Source of the DNA: an uncultured Methanobrevibacter sp.
Lineage (GTDB): Archaea > Methanobacteriota > Methanobacteria > Methanobacteriales > Methanobacteriaceae
Reading direction: 5' to 3'
Assembly: GCF_902770715.1 (NCBI RefSeq)
Contig: NZ_CACXTS010000017.1
Coordinates: forward strand, 1-39,640
Length of the DNA: 39,640 bases
The position numbers were made by a program, and so were the translations under genes. Under the pieces are notes generated by a model. The model was not told the DNA's origin, did not search any database, and saw only the letters and a program-made list of their open reading frames with translations. Below are positions 33,136 through 39,640 of this stretch, piece after piece (position 1 is the stretch's first letter; the number at the start of each line of letters is the position of its first letter).

Positions 33136-33253
33136 TTTTTGAAAAACAAAAATGGGAGTTGTTAGTTGGCTCTTTGATATTCCTCTTTTTTTTCAATGCC
33201 GGCTGCAACATCAGATAAAAATATAAGTAAAATTAATTTAAGAAATTAAATCG

Positions 33254-33958
33254 ATGGACACTATTATCGAATTTAAAAATGTGGTAAAAGAATATCAGTC
33301 TGGCGACCATATCTTAAGGGCTATGGATGATGTTAACTTCACAATTGATAAGGGAGAATTTGTCGTAATCCTTGGACCATCCGGAGCGGGCAAATCAACT
33401 CTTTTAAACCTTCTGGGCGGTCTTGACTCAGTAACATCAGGTCAAATAATTGTCAACAATCAAAATGTGGAATGTTTCGATGACAATCAACTAACTGAAT
33501 ACCGTGCAAAGAATGTCGGGTTCATATTCCAGTTCTACAACCTGATTCCAAATTTGACCGCACTGGAAAACATTGAATTGATGGGGGATATCGTTGATGT
33601 TGACATTGACGGACTTGATGTTTTAGGATCTGTCGGATTGAACGACCATGAAAATCAATTCCCAGCACAGTTGTCCGGCGGTGAACAGCAAAGGGTATCG
33701 ATTGCAAGGGCTGTTGCTAAAAAACCAACAATGCTTTTATGTGATGAGCCAACAGGAGCATTAGATTCAAAAACAGGGGTGATGATTTTAAAGTTGCTTC
33801 AGGACATGAGCAATGATCAAAATACTACTGTCATAATTGTAACTCACAATGCGATACTTGCCGAAGCCGCTGATAAGGTGATAAGAATCAAAAACGGCCA
33901 AATCGAAAGCATTGTCGTGAATGAACATCCTAAAAAGGTCACAGATTTGGAATGGTGA
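33254..33958 (+). CDS. Orphan ABC transporter ATP-binding protein (MacB/LolD type)
   Basis: This 234-aa ATPase has Walker [10 protein letters not shown]-loop [18 protein letters not shown], signature [14 protein letters not shown], Walker [13 protein letters not shown] and switch VTHNAIL. The sequence [16 protein letters not shown] and [12 protein letters not shown] are typical of the MacB/LolD/FtsE group, whose partners are FtsX-like permeases. No such permease is encoded nearby, so the partner must be elsewhere or lost. No ribosome site precedes the ATG, and AAAATATAAG about 30 bases upstream suggests a nearly leaderless mRNA. Confidence 0.93.
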   Translation: MDTIIEFKNVVKEYQSGDHILRAMDDVNFTIDKGEFVVILGPSGAGKSTLLNLLGGLDSVTSGQIIVNNQNVECFDDNQLTEYRAKNVGFIFQFYNLIPNLTALENIELMGDIVDVDIDGLDVLGSVGLNDHENQFPAQLSGGEQQRVSIARAVAKKPTMLLCDEPTGALDSKTGVMILKLLQDMSNDQNTTVIIVTHNAILAEAADKVIRIKNGQIESIVVNEHPKKVTDLEW

Positions 33959-33986
33959 TTGGGCATTTTATTCTAAACAAATAATT

Positions 33987-34151
33987 TCATCGGAAGAATT
34001 CATCACAGTACTCACAGTAATAATTGTAAGTTGAGTCACAACAGTTGCCTATGATTATTTCGCCGTTCATAGAATCAATGGCAAGTTCGTCGGTAGGTTC
34101 TCCGTGAAATACTTTTTTTAATTTTCTTTCACATTTAGGACAGGTTTTCAT
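33987..34151 (-). CDS. Small zinc-ribbon-like protein, 54 aa
   Basis: On the minus strand an ORF of 54 codons starts at ATG 34149-34151 and ends at 33987. It begins MKTCPKCERKLKKVF, has NCCDSTYN in the middle and ends YYCEYCDEFFR. This gives CxxC, CC and CxxC groups, enough for one or two zinc sites. It is too short for usual cut-offs, but the cysteine pattern makes it a credible gene. The function is unknown. It lies head to head with the STAS-like gene, suggesting shared control. Confidence 0.7.
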   Translation of the reverse strand: MKTCPKCERKLKKVFHGEPTDELAIDSMNGEIIIGNCCDSTYNYYCEYCDEFFR

Positions 34152-34202
34152 ATGATGAATTATATTAATTATGAATTTTAAATATTAGTGTAGGTGTTAA
34201 TT

Positions 34203-34460
34203 ATGATGATTAATGTTGGTGCTGAATTCGGTACACACTTGGAATCAAGCGAGATTGCGGTTGAATTAATTGATATTTTAAATAAATTACCTGCTGAAGA
34301 GTTCATCATTGATTTTAAGGATGTGACTTTTGTCACTATGAATTATGCACAAGCTTATTATAATGCTAAATATCAATCTTCAAAAAGGATTTCCGAGATA
34401 AATCTCTCTGATGAAATCATCGTTGTTATGGGTGCGGCCGATGAGGCATGCAATCCCTAA
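34203..34460 (+). CDS. STAS-like protein (DUF4325 type)
   Basis: The ATG at 34203, after AGGTG, is preferred; GTG 34194 and ATG 34206 are alternatives. The 85-aa protein has the DUF4325/STAS-like pattern: VELIDILNKLPAEEFIIDFKDVTFVTMNYAQAYYN, i.e. a helix, the conserved IDF.dV.F strand, and the following helix. It ends with a strand VVVMGAADEA. STAS-like folds act as regulatory partner domains, often with a kinase or ATPase; no partner is evident here apart from the divergent zinc-ribbon gene. Confidence 0.7.
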   Translation: MMINVGAEFGTHLESSEIAVELIDILNKLPAEEFIIDFKDVTFVTMNYAQAYYNAKYQSSKRISEINLSDEIIVVMGAADEACNP

Positions 34461-34597
34461 TCTTATTTTTTTAAATTTGATTTTGATTTTAAAAATTAAG
34501 GATGCAATTTTAGACCACCCATTTAGCAAAATATTAAATTAACTAAAAAAGATATAATAAAATATAGAAATGTAGTAAAAACATAAAAGGTGTTTAA

Positions 34598-35533
34598 GTG
34601 AGTGAACAAAAATTAGAAGTTTTTAATGTTTTAAATTTTTTAGACCGTGGTAATGAACTTGAATATGTCTTAAAAGAAGGGGAATTTGGAACTTTCCCGT
34701 CAGCTGAAGATTGTATAAACTATTTGGTTGATGAAGGATATCTTGAAGGTGATGTTCAAGTAAGTGCTAATGTGGAAATAACTGCCGAGTACATATCTAA
34801 AAAATACATTGTTTCTGAACTTAAAGATATTTTAAGAGAAAATGGATTAAAAGTTTCAGGTAAAAAACAAGAATTGGTTGAAAGGGTTTTGCCTGTTTTA
34901 AAAGAAGCGCATGACGCTCGCAATTTAAATGTGGCTGTTGATAAAGAAAAGACATATGGCAATTTACAATTAACTGCAAAAGCACATGAATTCCTGAAAG
35001 AGAATCAATGGATAGATTTATACATGTTTTCTCTTGTAGCATTCAGATTCACTGATTATGAAACATATGTCGAATCTTCTTCATTGGGCATGGTTGAAAC
35101 TGCATTAAATTTCTGTGATGAGATTTTATCAAGATCATTAGTTGCAAATCAATTTTTGGTATTTATTGATGCATTAACCGCCAAAGCGCATGTTTATGCT
35201 TATAATGGTGATTATGAATCATTCCTTGACTATGATCTGCAAAGATACATTTTAGGCTTGAATCCGATTGTCATGGATGCTCAAACCTATGCAACCTATA
35301 ACGTTATTGATGATGCAAACATCACCAATATAAGAAGAGTCATAGAAAAATTGAAAATGGGCAGTTTAAAGAAAAGATTTGACAGAATTTGGAACAAGTC
35401 TCATATTAAACATGCTACTGTACCTAAAAAGACCTGCTTTAAGCTATTGCAAAGGGCTATTGACGGTGCAGATATTGAAGAGCTCAATTTTGACATAAGG
35501 CAGAAATACTTTGATAAAAAATACGGAATTTAA
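34598..35533 (+). CDS. SAP-domain protein, 311 aa
   Basis: A GTG start at 34598 is backed by AAAGGTG. Residues about 72-98 (VSELKDILRENGLKVSGKKQELVERVL) form a SAP motif, a helix-extended-helix that binds AT-rich DNA; the stretch is split here only by reading. The remaining 200 residues are mainly helical, without recognisable catalytic residues. Such proteins are frequent in Methanobrevibacter and generally unassigned. The DUF998 gene begins directly after its stop (TAA then ATG), so the two are co-translated. Confidence 0.8.
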   Translation: MSEQKLEVFNVLNFLDRGNELEYVLKEGEFGTFPSAEDCINYLVDEGYLEGDVQVSANVEITAEYISKKYIVSELKDILRENGLKVSGKKQELVERVLPVLKEAHDARNLNVAVDKEKTYGNLQLTAKAHEFLKENQWIDLYMFSLVAFRFTDYETYVESSSLGMVETALNFCDEILSRSLVANQFLVFIDALTAKAHVYAYNGDYESFLDYDLQRYILGLNPIVMDAQTYATYNVIDDANITNIRRVIEKLKMGSLKKRFDRIWNKSHIKHATVPKKTCFKLLQRAIDGADIEELNFDIRQKYFDKKYGI

Positions 35534-36121
35534 ATGAAGTCTAAAGTTGCAGGGATTGTCTTTTTAATAGGTAGTTTGTACTATGTTCTAGCTGAAGCTA
35601 TTTCCGCAACTTTTTTCAATGCTTCACTTGCAAATACTTATATCTTCCACACCATTTCCGAACTTGGAATTCCAAATGCCAATTCTCCTTTGTCTTTTTT
35701 AATGAATTCCGCTTTTATTTTAATCGGATTGACACTTATTTTCTGCAGTTTTTATAAGTTTAAGGATTTCATAATCAAAAATAATATTGTCATTTATATA
35801 TTCACATTAATTACCGGAATTGGAGTCATCATCGTTGGCCTCATACATGGGGGAAATCCCTTTACACTTGGATATCATATGCTCGGCGCCATGATGGCAA
35901 TTTTGGGAGGAAATATTCTTCTTGTTTTAATTTCAAGGTCAATGGGTGAATTTGAAAGCTATCAAAAAACAGCATTGGCTTTAGGCATCATTGGCTTAAT
36001 TGCCTTTTGGATAATGTTTTTCAATATGAAAAGCAGCTACATGCCCGTTTTTGAAAGACTGTCCGTTTACACTCTGATTATTTGGTGTTTTTTAACGGGA
36101 GTTTACCTTTTTAGAAACTGA
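35534..36121 (+). CDS. DUF998 family membrane protein
   Basis: This 195-aa protein has six hydrophobic segments and the DUF998 layout: AGIVFLIGSLYYVLAEAISA at the N-terminus, TYIFHTISELG in the first outer loop, and GNPFTLGYHMLGAMMA in the middle. The function is unknown for the family. It begins immediately after the SAP gene stop and must share its mRNA. No ribosome site stands in front, so translation probably depends on termination of the upstream gene. Confidence 0.85.
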   Translation: MKSKVAGIVFLIGSLYYVLAEAISATFFNASLANTYIFHTISELGIPNANSPLSFLMNSAFILIGLTLIFCSFYKFKDFIIKNNIVIYIFTLITGIGVIIVGLIHGGNPFTLGYHMLGAMMAILGGNILLVLISRSMGEFESYQKTALALGIIGLIAFWIMFFNMKSSYMPVFERLSVYTLIIWCFLTGVYLFRN

Positions 36122-36251
36122 TTTCAGACAGGATTATTTCAGGTAATCCACTAATTTTCAGGATGTTTTTAATTTTATCAGAATGCTTTTTCGGTTAATT
36201 TGTAAAAAAGTTTATATATTTCTTAGATTAATTAACATTAAAGGTGATATC

Positions 36252-36500
36252 ATGGCAAACTTAGATAAAGCTACTGAAGAAAAAATCTTAGAAATTGTCG
36301 AAAAATACCAAAAAGAAGACACCAAACTTTTAAACTACCTCATAACCGATGATGTGATTACATTTTTCTCACCATTGGCAAACGGTAATGCAATTACTGC
36401 AGAAGACTTGCAGAAAGTTGCAGATATCCTAGACGGATCATTTGAAGGAATGGAAATTGTTAACCAAGAGTACAGATTCAAATTCAAATGCGGGTTATAG
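36252..36500 (+). CDS. Hypothetical protein, 82 aa
   Basis: The ATG at 36252 has AAAGGTGAT in front; the frame extends upstream without support. The small soluble protein starts MANLDKATEEKILEIVEKYQ (helix) and ends with a strand YRFKFKCGL. The family is not recognised. It is followed by a terminator. A degraded copy of its middle is present about 600 bases downstream (36940-37072), so the locus has seen a duplication followed by decay. Confidence 0.8.
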   Translation: MANLDKATEEKILEIVEKYQKEDTKLLNYLITDDVITFFSPLANGNAITAEDLQKVADILDGSFEGMEIVNQEYRFKFKCGL

Positions 36501-36534
36501 GAGTTTTTCTTGGCTCCTTTTTTCTTTTTTTTTA
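36499..36534 (+). terminator. Terminator after the 82-aa gene
   Basis: AGGAG (36499-36503) and CTCCT (36514-36518) form a 5-bp stem and overlap the stop codon; two T-runs follow. Confidence 0.6.
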
Positions 36535-36748
36535 AGTCTGATTTTGAAATGTTCCGTGATTTTTGATACCTCAAAACTAATTATAATATTTTTCAGATGA
36601 TTCATATTTATAGCTTCTTTTCATTCAATAAATAGATATTTTTTTATATATTATTCTATAGAATTTTAATCATAGTGAATGATATTTTTTAAGTTTGTTT
36701 GTATGAAAGATATCTATTTATCAAAATATTTTTGAGGATTAGGTGAAA

Positions 36749-36871
36749 ATGAAGTTCAAAAATAGCATGCTTATATTGATTCTTACTGTTTTTCTCATCA
36801 GCATTGCCGGTGTATGCGCCAGTGATGTGAATGATACGGCAATAGCCGGCCAGGAGAATTCAAAGTATTAA
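36749..36871 (+). pseudogene. Truncated adhesin-like gene: signal peptide and 16 more residues
   Basis: A 40-codon ORF begins at ATG 36749, after GAGGATTAGGTG. It encodes a signal peptide (KFKNSMLILILTVFLISIAG) and then VCASDVNDTAIAGQ before stopping at 36871. The stretch ASDVNDTAIA is identical to that following the signal peptide of the adhesin-like protein at 1-350. No beta-helix repeats follow in any frame that I can see. I infer a remnant of an adhesin-like gene whose body was deleted; a secreted 16-residue peptide is an alternative. Confidence 0.7.
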
Positions 36872-36939
36872 AGTTCAGATACTTTTTGATTTTATTGTTT
36901 AAGTCGATGAAAAATGGCAAAACATTTGCATTTTTGGAG

Positions 36940-37072
36940 AAAAGGAAATTTCAGCAATTGTTGAAAAATGCCGAAAAGGAACACAAAACTTTTAATTTCA
37001 TCATATTTGGTTAGGAGATTGCATTATCTTAGCATTTGCAAATGGCAATGCAGAATATTTAGATATATCCTA
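36940..37072 (+). pseudogene. Degraded copy of the 82-aa gene
   Basis: This stretch aligns by eye with about 36276-36408 of the intact gene. It keeps AATTGTTGAAAAATGCC, AAACTTTTAA, a GATT-ACAT-like block, TTTGCAAATGGCAATGCA and GATATATCC in the same order and spacing. Frame-breaking substitutions and small deletions, including an early TAA, rule out a product. The 5' end of the gene has been replaced or lost. Confidence 0.65.
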
Positions 37073-37118
37073 TTTTTAACAACAAATTTAATACATATTA
37101 TACTTTAAATATTGTAAT

Positions 37119-37823
37119 ATGCAAACAAAAGAAAAAATCATTCTTGTTGTCGTATTGCTTGTTTTAGCAATCGGTCTTTTTTCATGGATTTCCAGTATTC
37201 TGGCTCCGCCTAAAGCGGATCTATTGAATGATGTCGTTTTTGAGAAAATTGGAGGGGATGATTTTTTAAATGTCACAATCAAGTATTGCTTGAAAATAGA
37301 TGAAAAGGACATACCTGACGGTTCATTTTCAACAAATGAAGGTGAACTAAGATATTATAATGCAAAGAATATCACTTACGTCGATACATCGGGCATTCAG
37401 GATTATTTCATAATCTGGAAAGCGGATTGCGATAAATACGATTGGGTTGACACAAACCAATCCGTTAATCAGTATGCATCCTGCTATTTAACGGGTGATG
37501 TTGAAGGAAAATGCTTTGTTGAATATTCATACGAACATGGTTCTGTTTATGGTGTGATGTTAAGTACGGCCAAGAATTCTTATTCTGAGTCTCAATTAAT
37601 GTATAAAATATTGGGCCTTAATCGTGAGGGGTTTGATTTGGTTTATAGTTCCACCCAATATGGCTACGGCAGTTATTCATCAGGCCCTAGCGACCATTAT
37701 CATACGGTAGTGCCGGACAGATATACTCTGTCAAGAACTGATCCCGGAGCTTATTACGACCACTATGAATATGGAGACAATTACGAAATTGATGATTATC
37801 TGGAATCAGAGGGCTATGATTAA
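37119..37823 (+). CDS. Membrane-anchored outer protein, 234 aa
   Basis: I do not recognise this family. An N-terminal hydrophobic helix (about residues 7-27, IILVVVLLVLAIGLFSW) anchors a long outer part. The outer part has several cysteines (around 57, 104, 119 and 131), two sequons (NVT, NIT), and a very tyrosine-, serine- and aspartate-rich end (YGYGSYSSGPSDHYH, then YYDHYEYGDNYEID). Such tails are seen in surface proteins. It has no ribosome site, and TATA-like ATTATACTTTAAA lies about 22-35 bases before the ATG, so the mRNA is probably leaderless. It ends exactly where the QueG-like gene on the other strand ends. Confidence 0.8.
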   Translation: MQTKEKIILVVVLLVLAIGLFSWISSILAPPKADLLNDVVFEKIGGDDFLNVTIKYCLKIDEKDIPDGSFSTNEGELRYYNAKNITYVDTSGIQDYFIIWKADCDKYDWVDTNQSVNQYASCYLTGDVEGKCFVEYSYEHGSVYGVMLSTAKNSYSESQLMYKILGLNREGFDLVYSSTQYGYGSYSSGPSDHYHTVVPDRYTLSRTDPGAYYDHYEYGDNYEIDDYLESEGYD

Positions 37824-38501
37824 CTATTCGTTTTCCAAATATTTCTGAGTGAGCTTACATTCGCTCATGCATTTTGTACAGCCAAGCCCTGCCTGATACT
37901 GGCCGATTATATATTCGCTGCAGGCTTTGATGTCGATAATGTCCTCCCTATTTAATCTGTCGTTCCATTTTTGAGGGTTTATTGCATCGACGGGGCATGC
38001 TTCCTGACAGTTTGTGCAGTCATCACATTCGCTGTCGGTTATGGGTGTTCCGAATTCCAATGGCATATCTGTAAGAATTCCGCCTAAAGCAACTGCAGAT
38101 CCGTATTCCGGCGTTACGAATAATGCGGAGCGCCCAATCCAGCCGAGCCCGGACTTTGTAGCGATTGTTTTATAAGGAAGGATGCTCAGCAGTTTTTCCA
38201 TATCGCATTCGTTGCGCTTCATGGTAAGTGCAAACGCATCATATCCGAGACTTTTAATGTATCTTTCGCCCCTGTGGGAAATCTTGGTCAATGTCCCGAT
38301 TTGTCTGTGGAAGGACTTCCAATATTTTTCATATTCTTCCTCTTCAACTAAATGAATTGTTTCTTTTGGTATTTTTAAAACAAGGCTAATTCCATTTGGC
38401 AAATCAACAAATTCCTTAGCTAAACCATTAACGTCTGCAAATCCAACTTTGCTCGCTCCCAAATTTATCAAGTATTCTTTAAGTTCACTCATCTCAGACA
38501 T
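37824..38501 (-). CDS. QueG-like 4Fe-4S protein (epoxyqueuosine reductase family)
   Basis: This 225-aa protein has the QueG-like core (LKEYLINLGASKVGFADVNG; KSGLGWIGRSALFVTPEYG; GGILTDMPLEFG) and a cluster motif CDDCTNCQEACPVDAI (about 158-173). A second cysteine group (CTKCMSEC) lies near the end. In bacteria QueG reduces epoxyqueuosine with cobalamin; archaea make archaeosine instead and lack this step. It is shorter than true QueG. I infer an unknown reductase of the same family. Two close ATGs exist at its start; the first is used here. It is divergent from argB. Confidence 0.85.
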   Translation of the reverse strand: MSEMSELKEYLINLGASKVGFADVNGLAKEFVDLPNGISLVLKIPKETIHLVEEEEYEKYWKSFHRQIGTLTKISHRGERYIKSLGYDAFALTMKRNECDMEKLLSILPYKTIATKSGLGWIGRSALFVTPEYGSAVALGGILTDMPLEFGTPITDSECDDCTNCQEACPVDAINPQKWNDRLNREDIIDIKACSEYIIGQYQAGLGCTKCMSECKLTQKYLENE

Positions 38502-38560
38502 AATAATGGTTATATTTTAAGATTATATAAATTGTTTTGTAATTAATTTCTGACTTAAAC

Positions 38561-38570
38561 ACTTATAAAC
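38561..38570 (+). promoter_or_regulatory. TATA box for argB
   Basis: ACTTATAAAC lies about 36 bases before the argB ATG, predicting a short leader of about 10 bases containing AGTGATTAG as ribosome site. Confidence 0.45.
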
Positions 38571-38601
38571 CATTAAATTTAATATTTAATGTAGTGATTA
38601 G

Positions 38602-39465
38602 ATGAAAGATGTAGATGTATTAATTGAAGCTTTACCCTATATTAAAAAGTTTCATGAAAAAAAGATTTTAATTAAATATGGTGGACATGCGATGGTGGAT
38701 GATGAAGCAAAAGCTTCCACAGCCCGTGATACTGTTTTTCTTAAATATATTGGAATGAAACCGCTCATTGTACATGGTGGAGGTCCTGAAATTTCAAGGT
38801 CAATGGATAAATTAGGTAAGGAATCTAAATTCGTCAAAGGATTAAGGGTGACTGATGAAGAGACCATGGAAATTATTGAAATGGTATTGGTCGGTAAAAT
38901 ATCAACAGAAATCGTATCAGAACTTATTAAGAATTGTGGTAAGGCAATAAGTTTATCTGGAAAAGATTCAAGTCTAATATTTGCCCACAAAAAAGGAGTG
39001 CATAAAGTCAATGAAGAGCTTGTTGATTTGGGTCTTGTCGGTGAAGTTGACGATGTCAATACCGATTTGCTTGATATGTTTTTAGAAAATGATTATATTC
39101 CTGTAATTTCCCCTGTAGGTATTGCAGATGATGGAACTAGCTTAAATCTAAATGCTGATACTGCAGCAGGTGAAGTTGCAAGTGCTATCGGTGCTGAAAA
39201 ATTAATCATCTTAACTGATGTGCCGGGTGTCTTAAGAGATCCTTCAGACCCTAACTCTTTAATTCAAAAAATAAGAATTTCAGAAGTTCCGGGCTTGATT
39301 GAAGACGGCATTATCTCTGGTGGAATGATTCCTAAAATCGAAACCTGTGTCAAAGCTATTGAAAATGGCGTTAAATCCTGCCACATTATTGACGGGCGTA
39401 AAAAACACACATTGCTTTGGGAAATCTTTACTGATAATGGTATTGGAACTATGATTTTTGAATAA
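38602..39465 (+). CDS. argB: Acetylglutamate kinase
   Basis: ArgB (287 aa, usual length) phosphorylates N-acetylglutamate, the second step of arginine synthesis. Motifs: [13 protein letters not shown] (Lys for phosphate), [55 protein letters not shown] in essence (substrate and nucleotide sites), and [12 protein letters not shown]. It starts at ATG 38602 after AGTGATTAG. ArgJ, which makes its substrate, is encoded at 26627-27850, so the pathway genes are scattered. Confidence 0.97.
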   Translation: MKDVDVLIEALPYIKKFHEKKILIKYGGHAMVDDEAKASTARDTVFLKYIGMKPLIVHGGGPEISRSMDKLGKESKFVKGLRVTDEETMEIIEMVLVGKISTEIVSELIKNCGKAISLSGKDSSLIFAHKKGVHKVNEELVDLGLVGEVDDVNTDLLDMFLENDYIPVISPVGIADDGTSLNLNADTAAGEVASAIGAEKLIILTDVPGVLRDPSDPNSLIQKIRISEVPGLIEDGIISGGMIPKIETCVKAIENGVKSCHIIDGRKKHTLLWEIFTDNGIGTMIFE

Positions 39466-39489
39466 TCATAGTCATTTTTTTCTTTTTTT

Positions 39490-39640
39490 TTAAACTTTAA
39501 ACATTTCCCTTAGTTCTCTTCTAAGCAATTTCCAGCCATTCACTCTTGGAAGCTCTTCAAGTGCAAATATTTTTTTTGGAACCTTGTATCTGGATAAGTT
39601 CTCACGTGCATAATTGATTAGGCCTTCATCATCAGCTTCA
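39490..39640 (-). CDS. Acyl-CoA synthetase (AMP-binding), C-terminal end, cut by window edge
   Basis: The last 49 codons of a minus-strand gene lie here, ending at the stop 39490-39492. The reading YARENLSRYKVPKKIFALEE followed by LPRVNGWKLLRRELREMF is the end of the C-terminal lid domain of AMP-forming acyl-CoA synthetases. The catalytic lysine matches that of the usual SGKILRREL motif, although the residue before it is Trp instead of Gly. The main part of the enzyme is outside the window. Confidence 0.85.
   Translation of the reverse strand, partial: EADDEGLINYARENLSRYKVPKKIFALEELPRVNGWKLLRRELREMFKV

Overview
The window looks like chromosome from a gut or rumen methanogen close to Methanobrevibacter (Methanobacteriales). 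The DNA is very AT-rich and has archaeal TATA boxes. Ribosome binding sites of the GGTGAT/GGAGG type sit in front of most starts, and several genes appear leaderless. Marker genes agree: indolepyruvate oxidoreductase iorAB, archaeal NAC, an F420-glutamate-ligase family protein, FmdE, and an adhesin-like surface protein whose first 116 codons open the window. No rRNA, tRNA, CRISPR array, insertion sequence or prophage was seen.

Layout. 1-2241 (minus): start of an adhesin-like protein, then a YhgE/Pip-type membrane protein. 2700-10392: an aryl-acid and aromatic amino acid block, with iorAB, a paaK-ACT operon, and a divergent sodium:solute symporter with a 37-aa partner; a nearly perfect operator-like palindrome lies between paaK and the symporter. 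An Rpn-type nuclease gene sits inside this block. 10498-11650: a carboxymuconolactone decarboxylase-type protein and a flavin/PLP-oxidase-type protein, convergent. 11928-17232: FecB-FecC-FecE-type uptake system, FmdE, a six-TM protein, and an ExbB/ExbD-like proton motor pair, all on the plus strand. 17988-20660: modABC for molybdate/tungstate. 20850-23885: tag, a ferredoxin-fused aldo/keto reductase, NAC and a metallophosphoesterase.

23963-26607 is a compact operon of a PIN/NYN-type RNase-like protein, a membrane-anchored protein with a nucleotidyl-cyclase/GGDEF-like core, and a small probably glycosylated membrane protein. With the ExbB/ExbD block, it is the best candidate for an undescribed system here. 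26627-30014: argJ, an unannotated 34-aa basic mini-protein with a very strong ribosome binding site, a methyltransferase and a CofE-family protein. 30372-32091: a TarI-TarJ-like pair for CDP-ribitol, unexpected in an archaeon and probably for a cell-surface polymer. 32092-37823: an accessory stretch of small or orphan genes (second Rpn-like protein, orphan ABC ATPase, zinc-ribbon peptide, STAS-like protein, SAP-domain protein, DUF998 protein) with visible gene decay: a truncated adhesin-like gene and a degraded copy of the neighbouring 82-aa gene. 37824-39640: a QueG-like protein, argB, and the C-terminus of an acyl-CoA synthetase running off the end.

Functional themes: scavenging (aryl acids, metals, molybdate/tungstate), surface structures, and arginine synthesis (argJ and argB, about 11 kb apart). 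All functional calls come from reading motifs and context; no database search was run.
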